A stretch of 64,000 bases of DNA from an uncultured Nitrospirota bacterium (GCA_937139405.1 CAKZPV010000004.1:1-64000); one strand, 5' to 3'; shown: positions 1 through 10,599, counted from the stretch's first letter. Notes: generated by a model from the letters alone, not told the origin. Numbers and translations: made by a program.

Positions 1-143
1 AGTGGTGTTCTTCTGACGGCCCTGCTCTCTACGGTTCCTGCTTGGCAGTTTGTGAATCCTCTGCTGGTCTTAGACACCCCTTCTAAGCACAAGCTGAAAA
101 TCAACCCAGACGAGCCAGAAGACGATTCCGTGGAGGCTATGTT
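1..143 (+). repeat. Near-identical direct repeat, copy 1 (pairs with 7495-7637)
   Basis: Bases 1-143 match 7495-7637 with one difference (C78 versus G7572). Identity breaks sharply at 144/7638 and may extend to the left beyond the window. Both copies lie in the same frame of paralogous genes. Confidence 0.95.
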
Positions 144-240
144 CAATCAACCATCACAGACGACTGAACCATCGGCGAACCCGACGCCTGTTACGCACCG
201 GCCACGTCTATCTCGCTGGTTTCGGCGTACCACCCCATGA
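1..240 (+). CDS. C-terminal end of an upstream DUF4347-type giant protein (5' truncated by window edge)
   Basis: The reading frame is open from base 1 and stops at TGA 238-240. The first 48 codons encode the same membrane-like tail found at the end of the complete giant protein at 631-7722 (LLTALLSTVPAW, then NPLLVLDTPSKHKLKI and an acidic stretch). After that the two diverge and this copy ends in a basic RWFRRTTP tail. It is therefore the end of a tandem paralogue whose body lies outside the window. The shared tail contains a hydrophobic segment, so both proteins probably end in a membrane anchor. An ATG inside the fragment (52) could be mistaken for a start, but homology runs upstream of it. 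Confidence 0.8.
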   Translation, partial: SGVLLTALLSTVPAWQFVNPLLVLDTPSKHKLKINPDEPEDDSVEAMFNQPSQTTEPSANPTPVTHRPRLSRWFRRTTP

Positions 241-630
241 ACGTTCTATCGAACGAGCCAACCCTTCCCGTACGAAAACTCTCGAACACGTAACACGTCC
301 GTATCGGATCAAAGAATAATCCTTCTCCAAATTGTCTTATGGACGAACCACCCATCCCTCCCGTGCTCTGCCTTCCAGCAGACTCCTCTTCGCTCGTTGA
401 CATTGCCATTCATTCATCAGAATTCTCATTACTCCCATCTTAATCCTTTGGTTTTTCTGTTCTTCGAATTGAATGGGCACCATTTTTTTCCGTTCATCGC
501 TCAAACAGAAATTCCCGAACATTGCATAACTCTTCCTAATCTCCACAAATGAACAATTCGAAGCCTCTATTTTGTTTAGTTATTTCCAGATAATCACGCA
601 AACGTCCGAAAAGGGAGATGGAGGATTAGC
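241..630. other. Intergenic region upstream of the giant gene
   Basis: About 390 bases separate the upstream paralogue from the next start. I see no convincing gene here; short open frames lack ribosome sites and recognisable products. A GGAG-type site at about 617-624 precedes the ATG at 631. A short imperfect inverted repeat (CGTTC tat CGAACG) at about 243-256 follows the upstream stop but has no T tract. Confidence 0.5.
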
Positions 631-3600
631 ATGGTATCGGGCATGATCGAGAGCGAACAGAAAACGATGAGAAATGTGGCCCACGAGGTGTGTCCTCCCT
701 TGTCTCTCTCTCATGCATCTCATCAACGACGAATGACCGTGCAAGATTCCACGAGAGAGAAGCCGGGCACCAGCCAGCCAAAGATATCCTCACAGAAAAA
801 AAAGCCAGTGTTTCTACAGACCACGGGATATGGACAAGAAGCAGGGTTAGGTCTGCTGCTCGCTCTCGAACCCCGAATCATGTTTGACGGAGCCGCCTTC
901 CTTACCGGGGCAGAAGTAGTCCACGACCAAGTCACCCAAGATCTGGTGCCCGTCGATCAAGAGATCCATGCTGAGCCTGAGACGTTTGCAGACCCGTTCA
1001 CCAACAACATTGATCTCCTCTCAGCTTTGTCCGCCGTCACGACCCCTTCCGACCGCAAAGAAATCGTGTTTATTGATACACGCATGAAGGATTATCAGAC
1101 CCTCATGGAGGGTATCGAGCCCCAGGCTGAAGTCATTCTGCTCGATTCAACACGTGACGGCATTGAGCAAATCGCCGAAGCCTTACGTGGCCGCTCAAAT
1201 ATTGATGGCCTTCATCTCATTGCAGAAGGGAACACAGCCGAGTTGCATCTGGGCACCACGTTCCTTACGCAAGATGCGATTAGCGGCCAATATGCCAATC
1301 TTTTCACACAAATGGGACAAAGTTTATCAGCCGGAGCTGACCTGCTGATTTACGGCTGCAACTTTGGCGAGGGGGATACCGGCCTCGAGGCAATGCAAAC
1401 CTTAGCCGACCTAACGGGAGCTGATATCGCCGCAAGCACGGATCGCACCGGGCACGTCAGCGAATTTGCCAACTGGAAACTTGAAGCCTCCACCGGGTTT
1501 ATTGATTCTTCAATTGTCATTAACCAAGCCACCCAGGATACTTGGGAAGGGGTATTGGCCACCTACACCGTCACAACAACCACGGATGGCGGCGCCAACT
1601 CTCTCCGCCAAGCCATCATCGATGCGAATGCCAATGCCGGCACCGATACCATTACCTTCGTCGGATCCGGGACCTATCTGCTCACCATTGTCGGAACGGG
1701 CGAAAATGCGGCAGCCACGGGCGATCTCGACATCACCGATGATCTCATCATCACCGGCAACGGTGTAGGGTCCACCGTGATTGATGGCGGTGGGATCGAA
1801 CGCATTATTGATGTACGTTCCAGTTCCGTCGTTACCATATCAGGGCTCACGATCCAAGGCGGCAATTCTAGCGAAGGTGGAGGTATTAGTGTTGATAGCG
1901 GGACCGATGTAACACTTTCGAACGTGATCGTGAGTGGCAATACGACAGTTGGTAATGGCGGTGGAATATATAACGCCGCAACATTGTCACTCATAGATAC
2001 CGCGATAAGTGGCAATTCAGCGAACTTGGGTGGTGGCATCTTCAATGAGGGAACGATTGCTATCACCAGCTCGACTGTGAGTGGCAATATGGCCGACACC
2101 GGTGCCGGCCTATACCACGCCAATTCTTCCACAGATCTAACGTTAACGAACGCTACGGTGAGCGGAAACATCGCAACCTCTGCCGGTGGAGGTTTGTGGG
2201 CACAACAACCCGCAACGATTGTCAACTCCACGTTCACCTTAAACTCGGCGGATGCGGGCGGCGGGATTCGAACCCAAGGAGGGTCAGGAAGCGTTGACTT
2301 GCTCAACACCATTGTCGCAGGGAACACGGCAGGTAGCGCGAACCCGGATCTGCAAGGCAATTTTACAACCTCCGGGTACAACCTGATCGGGGACGGAACG
2401 GGCCAAAGTGATCTGGTCAATGGCGTCAACAATGATCAGGTTGGTAGCGGTGGATCACCCATCAATGCCCTGCTTGGCGGACTTGCTAACAACGGCGGTC
2501 CCACACAAACCCACGCTCTGCTAGGCGGCAGCCCGGCAATTAACACCGGCACGGCAACAGGCGCGCCCGCTGTCGATCAGCGCGGAATGGCTCGTGACGC
2601 AAACGTCGATATCGGGGCCTATGAAGTGACGGGCAACACCGCACCTACAGCCGACGCGGGCGGGCCGTACACGATCGACGAAGGCGATTCACTTGTCATC
2701 AATGCCTCGGCATCATCTGACCCCGATCCAGATACGCTTACCTACACCTGGGATCTGGACGGTGACGGGCAGTTCGATGATGCGAGTGGTGTCAATCCGA
2801 CAGTCACCTGGGCAACATTGAATGCGATGACGAACCCCATTAATGACGACGGCTCATATACAGTTGCCGTTCGGGTGGATGATGGGCAGGGTGGAGTCAC
2901 TACCGATTCGGCGGCTCTGACTGTCAACAATGTTGCGCCCACATTGACTACCACGGGTGCCGCAACCATAGCCAGCGGCAACAGCTATACACTCAATCTC
3001 TCAGCCAGCGATCCCGGCGACGATACCATCAGTGGCTGGACGATCAACTGGGGGGATGGGACCATCGACACGGTTGCAGGCAACCCGCCATCGGTCACAC
3101 ACACCTATACCAATACCGGACTGACATTCAATATTCTGGCGTCTGCCACAGACGAGGATGGGACGTTCCTACAGAACGAGCTACTGGTACCAAGATATAC
3201 TGCGGACAGCATCTTTCGCTTTGAAGAAACCACCGGCGCCTTTTTACAGCAGTTCGCTCCTCAAAGTGGGGGGCTAGATGATCCAATCCAAACAATCATC
3301 GGACCAGACGGCAATCTGTATGCCACTGGCGAGCGATCAGATAACGTGGTGCGATACAACCCGATAACAGGGGCAAAGATTGACGAATTCGTCACCGCCA
3401 ATAGTGGAGGGCTGAACAGCCCAGGCGGATTGACCTTCGGACCGGATGGCAATTTGTACGTGGGCAGTTATCAAACTAACGAAGTCCTGCGTTTTAATGG
3501 AACAACCGGTGCCTTCATCGATGTCTTTGCCACTGGCGTGACTCGTGCCTATGGTGTGACATTTGGACCCGACGGGAATCTCTACGTGAACAGCTTTACT

Positions 3601-6600
3601 GGGAACACTGTTGTCAAGTTCGATGGAACGACAGGCGCATCCCTCGGCACCTTCGTGACAGCAAATGCTGGTGGATTGGATACCCCGGAGCGCATGACCT
3701 TCGGACCGGATGGTCATCTGTACATCGCCAGTGCCGGATCAGATGAAGTACTCCGCTATAACGGAACGACCGGCGCGTTTATCGACGATTTTGTCACGGC
3801 CAACCTCGGAGGCCTGGCCTCACCAAGTGGGATAGCCTTCGGACCGGACGGAAATCTCTACGTTGGCAGTGAGACGAATGACAACATTTTGCGCTATGAC
3901 GGCTCAACGGGCGCATTTCTAGGTGAATACGTTTCAGCAGCGACGGGGCTTGATCGACCCGCTATGTTTACATTCTTGCCCGGCCATCAGGTCCTTGTGA
4001 CTAACGCCATCCCCACGCTGGACCTGGATGCGAATGATAGTTCCGGGGCAACGGGTAATGACTTTCAGTTCACCTTCACCGAAGGCGACGGCGCCACCGC
4101 CATTGCCGACAGTGATACCGATCTCGTGGATTTGGACAGCACCACGTTCGACTACATCACCCTGTCGGTCAGTGGGCTGTTAGACGGCAATGCCGAGACC
4201 CTTGTGCTCGATGGCGACACCTTTGCCCTGGCAACGGCGAATCCTGGACAAGACACAACCGGTGGGAATTACCGGGTCGTCATCACGACCGGGGCCGGCA
4301 CGGCCATCGTGACGATCACGAAACAGGGCGGTGGCACCTTCAGTGAAGCCGAGACTGAAACTCTGATTCAAGCCATTCAATACCAGCATACGGATACCAG
4401 CGCCCCCACCGATGGCGATCGACTGATCGATATAACCGTGAACGACGGCACTGACGACAGTGCAGCCGCCCGTACGACGATCAACGTCAATCCAACAAAT
4501 GATCCGCCGGTGATCACGAGTGATGGTGGTGGGGCCACGGCGATGGTGAATGCCCCAGAGAATCAGACCAGTGTGACGACAGTGACAGCTACAGATGTCG
4601 ATCTGCCGGCGAATACGTTGACGTTCACAAAAACTGGTGGGGCTGATGCCGTGCTGTTCAATATAGATAGTGGGACGGGCGCATTGACCTTTAGCGGTGC
4701 CCGAGATTTTGAAACATTCACGGATGCCAACAGCGATGGGGTATATGAAGTGACGGTGCAGGTAGATGATAGTAACGGTGGCATGGATACCCAAGCGATT
4801 AGTGTAACGGTCACTGACGTGGCGGAAGGGAATATCTTGACGGTCGATACGACGGCCGACTACGGGAGCATCGACTTACGGTACGGTAACACATCGTCCA
4901 TCGGTGCGCTATTGGGAGACAAAGGGACCGACAACTTTATCTCGCTGCGGGAAGCTATTGATGCTGCAAACAACACCGCCAACAGCGGGAGCCCGGACGA
5001 AATCCACTTCAACATCGCCGACAACGATCCCGGGCACCTCTATTATCAGGACGACTTGACTGGGGGATCGCTGTCATCCGTAGCAACCACGACCGTTAGC
5101 GACCCGATGATTGGTGACTTCGATCCCGACTACCCCTACGCCCAGCATAGTTGGTTCCGAATTGATCTGGGCTTTATCTTGCAGCCATTGGATATCACAG
5201 ATGCGGTAATCATCAATGGGTACACGCAAGCTGGGGCAACGCAAAACACGTTGTCGGTGGGCGACAACGCCGAGCTGAGGATCGAGCTCACCAGCAGTGG
5301 AAACGACGGCGACGACGGGTTGCGCATTCAATCGGGTGGAGCGGGCAGTTCGATCTTGGGCCTGGTGATCAATGACTTTCGCTTTGCAGGAATTAAGACC
5401 GAACAGGGAGCGGACAACGTCACGGTACAAGGCAACTTTATCGGCACGGATGTGACCGGCACTATCGACCTCGGGAACGGCGATGCTGGTATACATCTTC
5501 GGTCGAGTGACAATCAGGTGGGCGGCACAAACGTCGCCGATCGCAACGTGATCTCGGGCAATCAAGCGCGAGGCGTCACGACCTTCACCTTCGGTCCTAT
5601 CGAAACCGGCAACGTGATTCAGAACAACTACATCGGCGCGGACGCCACAGGTATCGGCGGTTTAGGAAATTCGGGTACGGCAGGTGTGCAGATATACAAC
5701 CAAGATGGGCTGCAACTACTTAATAATGTCATTGGGGACAACGCAAATGATGGTGTCAGGCTGCTGGACTCGGCCAGCATCGTCAACACCGTGATTCAGG
5801 GCAATTTGATCGGGGTTGGGGCCGATGGCACAACGAATTTGAGTCACACGAGCCATGGCATCCAGATCGATGAAGCCGCGGTCAATACAACGATCGGTGG
5901 AATTCTGGCGAGTCAAGGCAACACGATTGCTAACAATACTGGTGACGGGATTGCCATTAGCGCTGGAACTGGCACATCCATTCGAGGCAACAGAATCTTT
6001 AACAACGGCGGGTTGGGTATTGACTTGCTGGGCATTGATGGCGTCAACATTAACGATGCGGGGGACGGCGATAGCGGACCGAATAACCTCCAGAACTTCC
6101 CGACACTCACAACAGCTAAGATCAGCGGCACAGACTTGACCGTCAACGGCACACTCAATAGCACTGCCGGCACGACGTTCAACATCGACTTCTACGCATC
6201 AGTCACAGCAGATGGTAGCGGGCACGGTGAGGCGGAGCGGTATCTTGGCTCAGCCAGCGTGACCACCGATGGCAGCGGAAACGCCACGATTAGCGCATTG
6301 CTGAGCAGCGTCGGAGTTGGGGTGAGCGAATTCGTTACCGCTACAGCAACTGATTCCAATGGCAACACCTCCGAATTCAGTTTAACCGTCGCCGCAACAC
6401 TCGCAAACATACCTCCGGTAGCCATCCCTGATGGGTTTACGGTCAATGAGGGCTCAACGAATAATCTGAATCTGGCGGGTAATGATACCGATCCCGATGA
6501 TGGCTTGGATCTGACGAGCATTACTCTTGTGTCAGGGCCCACCAACGGCACCATCGACAGTATTAACAATGATGGGACGGTGGATTACACTCACAATGGG

Positions 6601-7722
6601 TCGGAAACCCTATCCGACAGCTTTACCTATACGATCAACGACGTGGGGGGAAACACATCGAACACCGTCACAGTGAGTTTGATCGTGACTCCCCAAAATG
6701 ATGCTCCCAGCATTACCTCGAATGGCGGGGGCGCGACGGCAGCTATTACCGTCATCGAGGGCAACACGGCCGTGACGGATGTGAATGCGACCGATGCTGA
6801 GAGCATGTCCCTCACCTACAGCATCATTGGCGGAGCTGATGCGGCGCTGTTTACCATTGACCCCACGACCGGGGTCCTCACCTTCATCACCGCCCCCAAT
6901 CTGGCCACACCAAGCGATGTGGGTGGCGACAACGTCTATGACGTGGTGGTGCAGGCCTCAGATGGCACGGCCGCCGACACTCAGGCGATTGCGGTTACCG
7001 TCACCAATGCGCCAGTCATTGTCCTTCCTCCTCCACCAGATCCTGCACCGGAATCTTCGCCTCCGTCAGACGAGGGAGACGGGGATGCAGGAGAATCGGA
7101 GGATGAGGCGCTTGGAGGGGGCCTAGGAATTGGTGCTCACTCAACAGGGGGGGTGTCCACTGGCAGTCAGAGTGCAACGGAAAAAGACTCGAAGGATTCT
7201 GACGGACTACACAACCTCACCGACCATGATTTGGCCGCGATACAACAGCTTCGAGAGAATACGGGCATGGTCGAGACCGCGAGTAATCTACTGGACGCGT
7301 TGGCGCAATCGTTTAACGGAGTGACCGTTAAGAGTGAGATTCAGTCGTTACTCGACTCATCAGGATTTCTGAGAGACTTGGATCAAGTCCGCGACGCGTT
7401 TGACGGAGCGACGGCGAGCGAAAAAACCTATATGGCATCCAGCATCGCAGCTTCCACCGGCCTGTCGATCGGCTATGTCTTTTGGCTCCTTCGAAGTGGT
7501 GTTCTTCTGACGGCCCTGCTCTCTACGGTTCCTGCTTGGCAGTTTGTGAATCCTCTGCTGGTCTTAGACACGCCTTCTAAGCACAAGCTGAAAATCAACC
7601 CAGACGAGCCAGAAGACGATTCCGTGGAGGCTATGTTTGAGAATCACGCGGTGCCAGCCGAGCCCTCTGACGCACACACAGAAAAGGCATATCAGACGAC
7701 CGAATCTCGGCACATCTCATGA
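631..7722 (+). CDS. Giant DUF4347 / beta-helix / PKD / beta-propeller / cadherin-like surface protein
   Basis: A 2363-residue mosaic protein. Order by approximate residue: LEPRIMFDGAA motif (79-89), typical of the N-terminus of large exported DUF4347 proteins; DUF4347 (143-305, with LLIYGCNFGEGDTG); a CSLREA-like right-handed beta-helix ending in a choice-of-anchor Q-type segment (310-670); PKD-like domains (670-840); a beta-propeller of repeated FGPDGNLY units (850-1120); cadherin/Ig-like modules (1130-1400); a second beta-helix (1404-1925); two more cadherin-like modules (to 2130); a proline/acidic linker; and a C-terminal region with a hydrophobic segment (about 2270-2300). No classical signal peptide is visible; export is probably by a dedicated route. 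Likely a surface adhesin or sensor. The stop overlaps the start of the kinase gene, so the two are translationally coupled. In DUF4347 the usual ISHG is IAEG here. Confidence 0.85.
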   Translation: MVSGMIESEQKTMRNVAHEVCPPLSLSHASHQRRMTVQDSTREKPGTSQPKISSQKKKPVFLQTTGYGQEAGLGLLLALEPRIMFDGAAFLTGAEVVHDQVTQDLVPVDQEIHAEPETFADPFTNNIDLLSALSAVTTPSDRKEIVFIDTRMKDYQTLMEGIEPQAEVILLDSTRDGIEQIAEALRGRSNIDGLHLIAEGNTAELHLGTTFLTQDAISGQYANLFTQMGQSLSAGADLLIYGCNFGEGDTGLEAMQTLADLTGADIAASTDRTGHVSEFANWKLEASTGFIDSSIVINQATQDTWEGVLATYTVTTTTDGGANSLRQAIIDANANAGTDTITFVGSGTYLLTIVGTGENAAATGDLDITDDLIITGNGVGSTVIDGGGIERIIDVRSSSVVTISGLTIQGGNSSEGGGISVDSGTDVTLSNVIVSGNTTVGNGGGIYNAATLSLIDTAISGNSANLGGGIFNEGTIAITSSTVSGNMADTGAGLYHANSSTDLTLTNATVSGNIATSAGGGLWAQQPATIVNSTFTLNSADAGGGIRTQGGSGSVDLLNTIVAGNTAGSANPDLQGNFTTSGYNLIGDGTGQSDLVNGVNNDQVGSGGSPINALLGGLANNGGPTQTHALLGGSPAINTGTATGAPAVDQRGMARDANVDIGAYEVTGNTAPTADAGGPYTIDEGDSLVINASASSDPDPDTLTYTWDLDGDGQFDDASGVNPTVTWATLNAMTNPINDDGSYTVAVRVDDGQGGVTTDSAALTVNNVAPTLTTTGAATIASGNSYTLNLSASDPGDDTISGWTINWGDGTIDTVAGNPPSVTHTYTNTGLTFNILASATDEDGTFLQNELLVPRYTADSIFRFEETTGAFLQQFAPQSGGLDDPIQTIIGPDGNLYATGERSDNVVRYNPITGAKIDEFVTANSGGLNSPGGLTFGPDGNLYVGSYQTNEVLRFNGTTGAFIDVFATGVTRAYGVTFGPDGNLYVNSFTGNTVVKFDGTTGASLGTFVTANAGGLDTPERMTFGPDGHLYIASAGSDEVLRYNGTTGAFIDDFVTANLGGLASPSGIAFGPDGNLYVGSETNDNILRYDGSTGAFLGEYVSAATGLDRPAMFTFLPGHQVLVTNAIPTLDLDANDSSGATGNDFQFTFTEGDGATAIADSDTDLVDLDSTTFDYITLSVSGLLDGNAETLVLDGDTFALATANPGQDTTGGNYRVVITTGAGTAIVTITKQGGGTFSEAETETLIQAIQYQHTDTSAPTDGDRLIDITVNDGTDDSAAARTTINVNPTNDPPVITSDGGGATAMVNAPENQTSVTTVTATDVDLPANTLTFTKTGGADAVLFNIDSGTGALTFSGARDFETFTDANSDGVYEVTVQVDDSNGGMDTQAISVTVTDVAEGNILTVDTTADYGSIDLRYGNTSSIGALLGDKGTDNFISLREAIDAANNTANSGSPDEIHFNIADNDPGHLYYQDDLTGGSLSSVATTTVSDPMIGDFDPDYPYAQHSWFRIDLGFILQPLDITDAVIINGYTQAGATQNTLSVGDNAELRIELTSSGNDGDDGLRIQSGGAGSSILGLVINDFRFAGIKTEQGADNVTVQGNFIGTDVTGTIDLGNGDAGIHLRSSDNQVGGTNVADRNVISGNQARGVTTFTFGPIETGNVIQNNYIGADATGIGGLGNSGTAGVQIYNQDGLQLLNNVIGDNANDGVRLLDSASIVNTVIQGNLIGVGADGTTNLSHTSHGIQIDEAAVNTTIGGILASQGNTIANNTGDGIAISAGTGTSIRGNRIFNNGGLGIDLLGIDGVNINDAGDGDSGPNNLQNFPTLTTAKISGTDLTVNGTLNSTAGTTFNIDFYASVTADGSGHGEAERYLGSASVTTDGSGNATISALLSSVGVGVSEFVTATATDSNGNTSEFSLTVAATLANIPPVAIPDGFTVNEGSTNNLNLAGNDTDPDDGLDLTSITLVSGPTNGTIDSINNDGTVDYTHNGSETLSDSFTYTINDVGGNTSNTVTVSLIVTPQNDAPSITSNGGGATAAITVIEGNTAVTDVNATDAESMSLTYSIIGGADAALFTIDPTTGVLTFITAPNLATPSDVGGDNVYDVVVQASDGTAADTQAIAVTVTNAPVIVLPPPPDPAPESSPPSDEGDGDAGESEDEALGGGLGIGAHSTGGVSTGSQSATEKDSKDSDGLHNLTDHDLAAIQQLRENTGMVETASNLLDALAQSFNGVTVKSEIQSLLDSSGFLRDLDQVRDAFDGATASEKTYMASSIAASTGLSIGYVFWLLRSGVLLTALLSTVPAWQFVNPLLVLDTPSKHKLKINPDEPEDDSVEAMFENHAVPAEPSDAHTEKAYQTTESRHIS
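7495..7637 (+). repeat. Near-identical direct repeat, copy 2 (pairs with 1-143)
   Basis: This stretch is 142/143 identical to 1-143 and encodes the membrane-like C-terminal segment of the giant protein. Such nucleotide identity between paralogues, ending abruptly, suggests recent duplication or gene conversion. Confidence 0.95.
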
Positions 7723-10229
7723 TGAACTTCCTTTCTACAAAATCTCGCATGGCCATTGGTCAGGTGAGTCTTCTTGTCAGCGTGCTGCTCACGGCAAGTT
7801 TGTTTGGTCTGTTGCCAGACCGCACCGGAGCGGTTCGGGATGGACGCGCAGCCTTGGCCGAGGCTATCGCCACCAACAGCTCGATCTTCATCACACAGAA
7901 AGATATCGACCGTTTAGAGGGAATCTTAGGTTTAGTTGTGGATCGGAACCAAGATCTCTTATCTGCCGCCTTGCGCACTGAAGCAGGTCATTGGCTTGTC
8001 ACCATCGGCGACCATGCAAAGCATTGGCAAGATGGCGATTCTGAGTTTGCGACCAATACTCAGATTGTGGTTCCCATTTGGGAGGGCGACACCAAATGGG
8101 GGCAAGTTGAACTCCGATTCGTTCCTTTAGTCAGCGAAGGCTGGTGGGGAACACTCACAGGTCCGCACACGCAATTGTTGGTATTTGTGGCTCTGCTGAG
8201 TTTCTTGGGTTTTTATTTATATTTAGGAAAAATGTTGAAACAACTCGACCCGTCACAGGCCGTTCCAGAGCGTGTCCGATCTGCTTTGGACACCATGGCA
8301 GAAGGCCTCCTGGTCTTAGACAGCAAGGAGCAAATCATGCTCGCCAATCGAGCCTTTGCTTCTTTGTTGACCACCACACCGGAAGCCTTATTAGGTCGAC
8401 GAGTAGGAGAGTTTCCGTGGTCGGACGCTGAAGACCGTCCATTGGAGCCAAGTACATGCCCTTGGCAGTTAGCTCTGCTCTCCGGTGAGGCGAAAAAGAA
8501 CCAGCGAGTTCATTTGGCTTTGCCACAGAGTGAACGGCTTACCTTCATGATTAACTGCTCCCCTATTCTTGGCAGTGCTGCGAAGAATGTTGGGGTCATG
8601 GTGAGCTTTGATGACATCACGCAATTAGAAGAGGCAGAGATTGAGTTACTGAAATCCAAGGAAGCGGCCGAAACGGCGAATCAAGCCAAGAGTGCCTTTT
8701 TGGCCAATATGAGTCATGAAATCCGTACGCCAATGAATGCCATTCTGGGTTTCACAGAACTCCTGAAGCGTGGATTCGGGCGTGACACGACGGAAACTCA
8801 CAAACACTTGGAGATCATCCATTCCAGCGGAAAACATTTGCTCGACTTGATTAACGATATTTTGGATCTCTCAAAGGTTGAATCAGGTCATTTAGAGATT
8901 GAACGCTTAGACTTTAATCCCTATCTCATCATCCAGGAGGTTGTGCGGGTATTGGGGGGAAAGGCCCAAGAGAAGGGCATTGGACTCGAGCTCCACATAC
9001 AAAATGATGTCCCCGAGACGATTAATGGCGACCCAGGACGAATACGCCAGATCGTGACAAACCTTGTCGGGAACGCTGTGAAATTCACTCAGCAGGGCAG
9101 CGTCACCGTGACAGCCTATGCCGAACAATTGTCCGGAGAGACGCTCCAGTTTCATATCGATATCGCAGATACCGGTATTGGAATGAGTCCGGAGGCCGCT
9201 AGCCAAATTTTTGAAGATTTTGTACAGGCCGATGTCTCCATCACCAGAAAATTTGGCGGGACCGGACTTGGCTTATCCATCAGTCGCAAATTCGCACAGG
9301 CTTTAGGTGGTGACATTACGGTAGAGAGTGAGCCTGGTACCGGTAGTGTATTCCGAGTGACCCTGGATGCCGGCAGTGCTGTCGATGTGACATGGGTCAC
9401 TCCTGAACAAGCCCTCATTGGCAACGACACGCACCTGACAGAAGAACGCACTGACTGGGTCTTTCCTCCTGCGCAGATCTTGGTTGTAGACGATGGCCCT
9501 GAAAATCGCGAATTTGTCAAAGTGGTGTTAGAGGGCTATGGGCTCACGATACATGAAGCTGGCAATGGTCGTGTGGCTGTTGAAATGGCCACCAGCACCG
9601 AGTACGACCTTGTCCTCATGGATGTCCAAATGCCCGAGATGGATGGTTTCACAGCGGCCAGAATAATGCGCGACCGCGGGCTGCAGATACCTATTATTGC
9701 CTTGACGGCCAATGCCATGAAAGGTTTCGAACAGGAACTTTTTGACGCCGGGTATTCCGAATATCTGACCAAACCAATCGATCTTGACCTCTTCATGGCC
9801 AAGTTGGCTGAGTTATTGAATGGGGAAACGAAACAGCAGCCACTTTCTGAATCGAGCATGTCTCAAACGTCTCAGGAATCTATCTCTGAAGTCGAGGATA
9901 CTTCGCCGATTGTTTCCAGACTCGGTCTCAATAGCTCAAAATTTTCCAAAGTGATTGCACGATTTGTGGACCGATTGGCAGAACAACTTCCTGCGATGGA
10001 TGAGGCCTTCTGGGCTAAAGATTTTGAGGCCTTAGCCAAATTGGGCCACTGGCTGAAGGGAGCGGGGGGAACAGTGGGATTTGACGTATTTTACGAGCCG
10101 GCCAGTGAACTTGAAATAGCAGCCAAGGCAGAGGATTTAGAATCCGTTGAACGACAGCTTCAGCTCATTCATGGGTTGGCAGCACGAATTGTGACCCAAG
10201 ATCAAGCTGTGGTGGAAGCCGCCTCATGA
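7719..10229 (+). CDS. Hybrid sensor histidine kinase (TM-sensor-TM-PAS-HisKA-HATPase-REC-Hpt)
   Basis: An 836-residue membrane kinase. Visible parts: transmembrane segment (about 12-33), extracytoplasmic sensor region (35-150), second transmembrane segment (about 152-170), PAS-like domain (190-300), HisKA with NMSHEIRTPMNAILGF and phospho-acceptor His333, HATPase with DTGIGM and GGTGLGLSIS, a receiver with MDVQMPEMDG (Asp635), and a C-terminal Hpt domain with LGHWLKGAGG (His777). This is a complete His-Asp-His relay with no DNA-binding output, so the final phosphate should go to a separate receiver; the REC-GGDEF-EAL protein downstream is the nearest candidate (inference). The start ATG 7719 overlaps the stop of the giant gene by four bases, which argues that the kinase reads a signal tied to that surface protein. 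Confidence 0.92.
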   Translation: MMNFLSTKSRMAIGQVSLLVSVLLTASLFGLLPDRTGAVRDGRAALAEAIATNSSIFITQKDIDRLEGILGLVVDRNQDLLSAALRTEAGHWLVTIGDHAKHWQDGDSEFATNTQIVVPIWEGDTKWGQVELRFVPLVSEGWWGTLTGPHTQLLVFVALLSFLGFYLYLGKMLKQLDPSQAVPERVRSALDTMAEGLLVLDSKEQIMLANRAFASLLTTTPEALLGRRVGEFPWSDAEDRPLEPSTCPWQLALLSGEAKKNQRVHLALPQSERLTFMINCSPILGSAAKNVGVMVSFDDITQLEEAEIELLKSKEAAETANQAKSAFLANMSHEIRTPMNAILGFTELLKRGFGRDTTETHKHLEIIHSSGKHLLDLINDILDLSKVESGHLEIERLDFNPYLIIQEVVRVLGGKAQEKGIGLELHIQNDVPETINGDPGRIRQIVTNLVGNAVKFTQQGSVTVTAYAEQLSGETLQFHIDIADTGIGMSPEAASQIFEDFVQADVSITRKFGGTGLGLSISRKFAQALGGDITVESEPGTGSVFRVTLDAGSAVDVTWVTPEQALIGNDTHLTEERTDWVFPPAQILVVDDGPENREFVKVVLEGYGLTIHEAGNGRVAVEMATSTEYDLVLMDVQMPEMDGFTAARIMRDRGLQIPIIALTANAMKGFEQELFDAGYSEYLTKPIDLDLFMAKLAELLNGETKQQPLSESSMSQTSQESISEVEDTSPIVSRLGLNSSKFSKVIARFVDRLAEQLPAMDEAFWAKDFEALAKLGHWLKGAGGTVGFDVFYEPASELEIAAKAEDLESVERQLQLIHGLAARIVTQDQAVVEAAS

Positions 10230-10599
10230 ACTGCCGTAACGCTGAATATTCGCGGATTTAGAGGTTTTTTTCCCATTCCATTGATCCCACAATTCCCTTC
10301 AAATGATTGAATGTCTTAGCTCAAACCAGGATAACCTTGTCACAATTCTTCATCTCCTACTAGCCCCCAAACAGCTATACCCTTTTGTTCATACTGGTGA
10401 ACGATATCCGCCTCTCTCAAATAATCTCAGGTTTTTCTCTGTTTTCCTTAGGATTGCATTGAAAAGATCCGAAAGGATATCTGTGAAATACTATTGGAGG
10501 TCTTCCACAGTGAAAACACCCCTGGGCTCTTCAGGTCTGGCTTGGGAATGGAGTCATTTTCAACTCTGATCCAAAAGGTCGAATGTCGATTTAAATTTT
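10230..10599. other. Intergenic region between kinase and REC-GGDEF-EAL genes
   Basis: About 370 bases. A run of seven T follows the kinase stop (10264-10270) without a clear GC stem. The open frame at 10303-10569 has no recognisable product or ribosome site and I do not call it a gene. Confidence 0.4.

Noticed and set aside
1674-2432. Long 252-codon open frame on the minus strand
   Set aside because: It is a shadow of the repetitive beta-helix coding sequence of the giant gene, with Pro/Leu/Val-rich low-complexity translation and no ribosome site.
4180-4794. 204-codon minus-strand open frame
   Set aside because: Also antisense to the giant gene; no recognisable domains or start signal.
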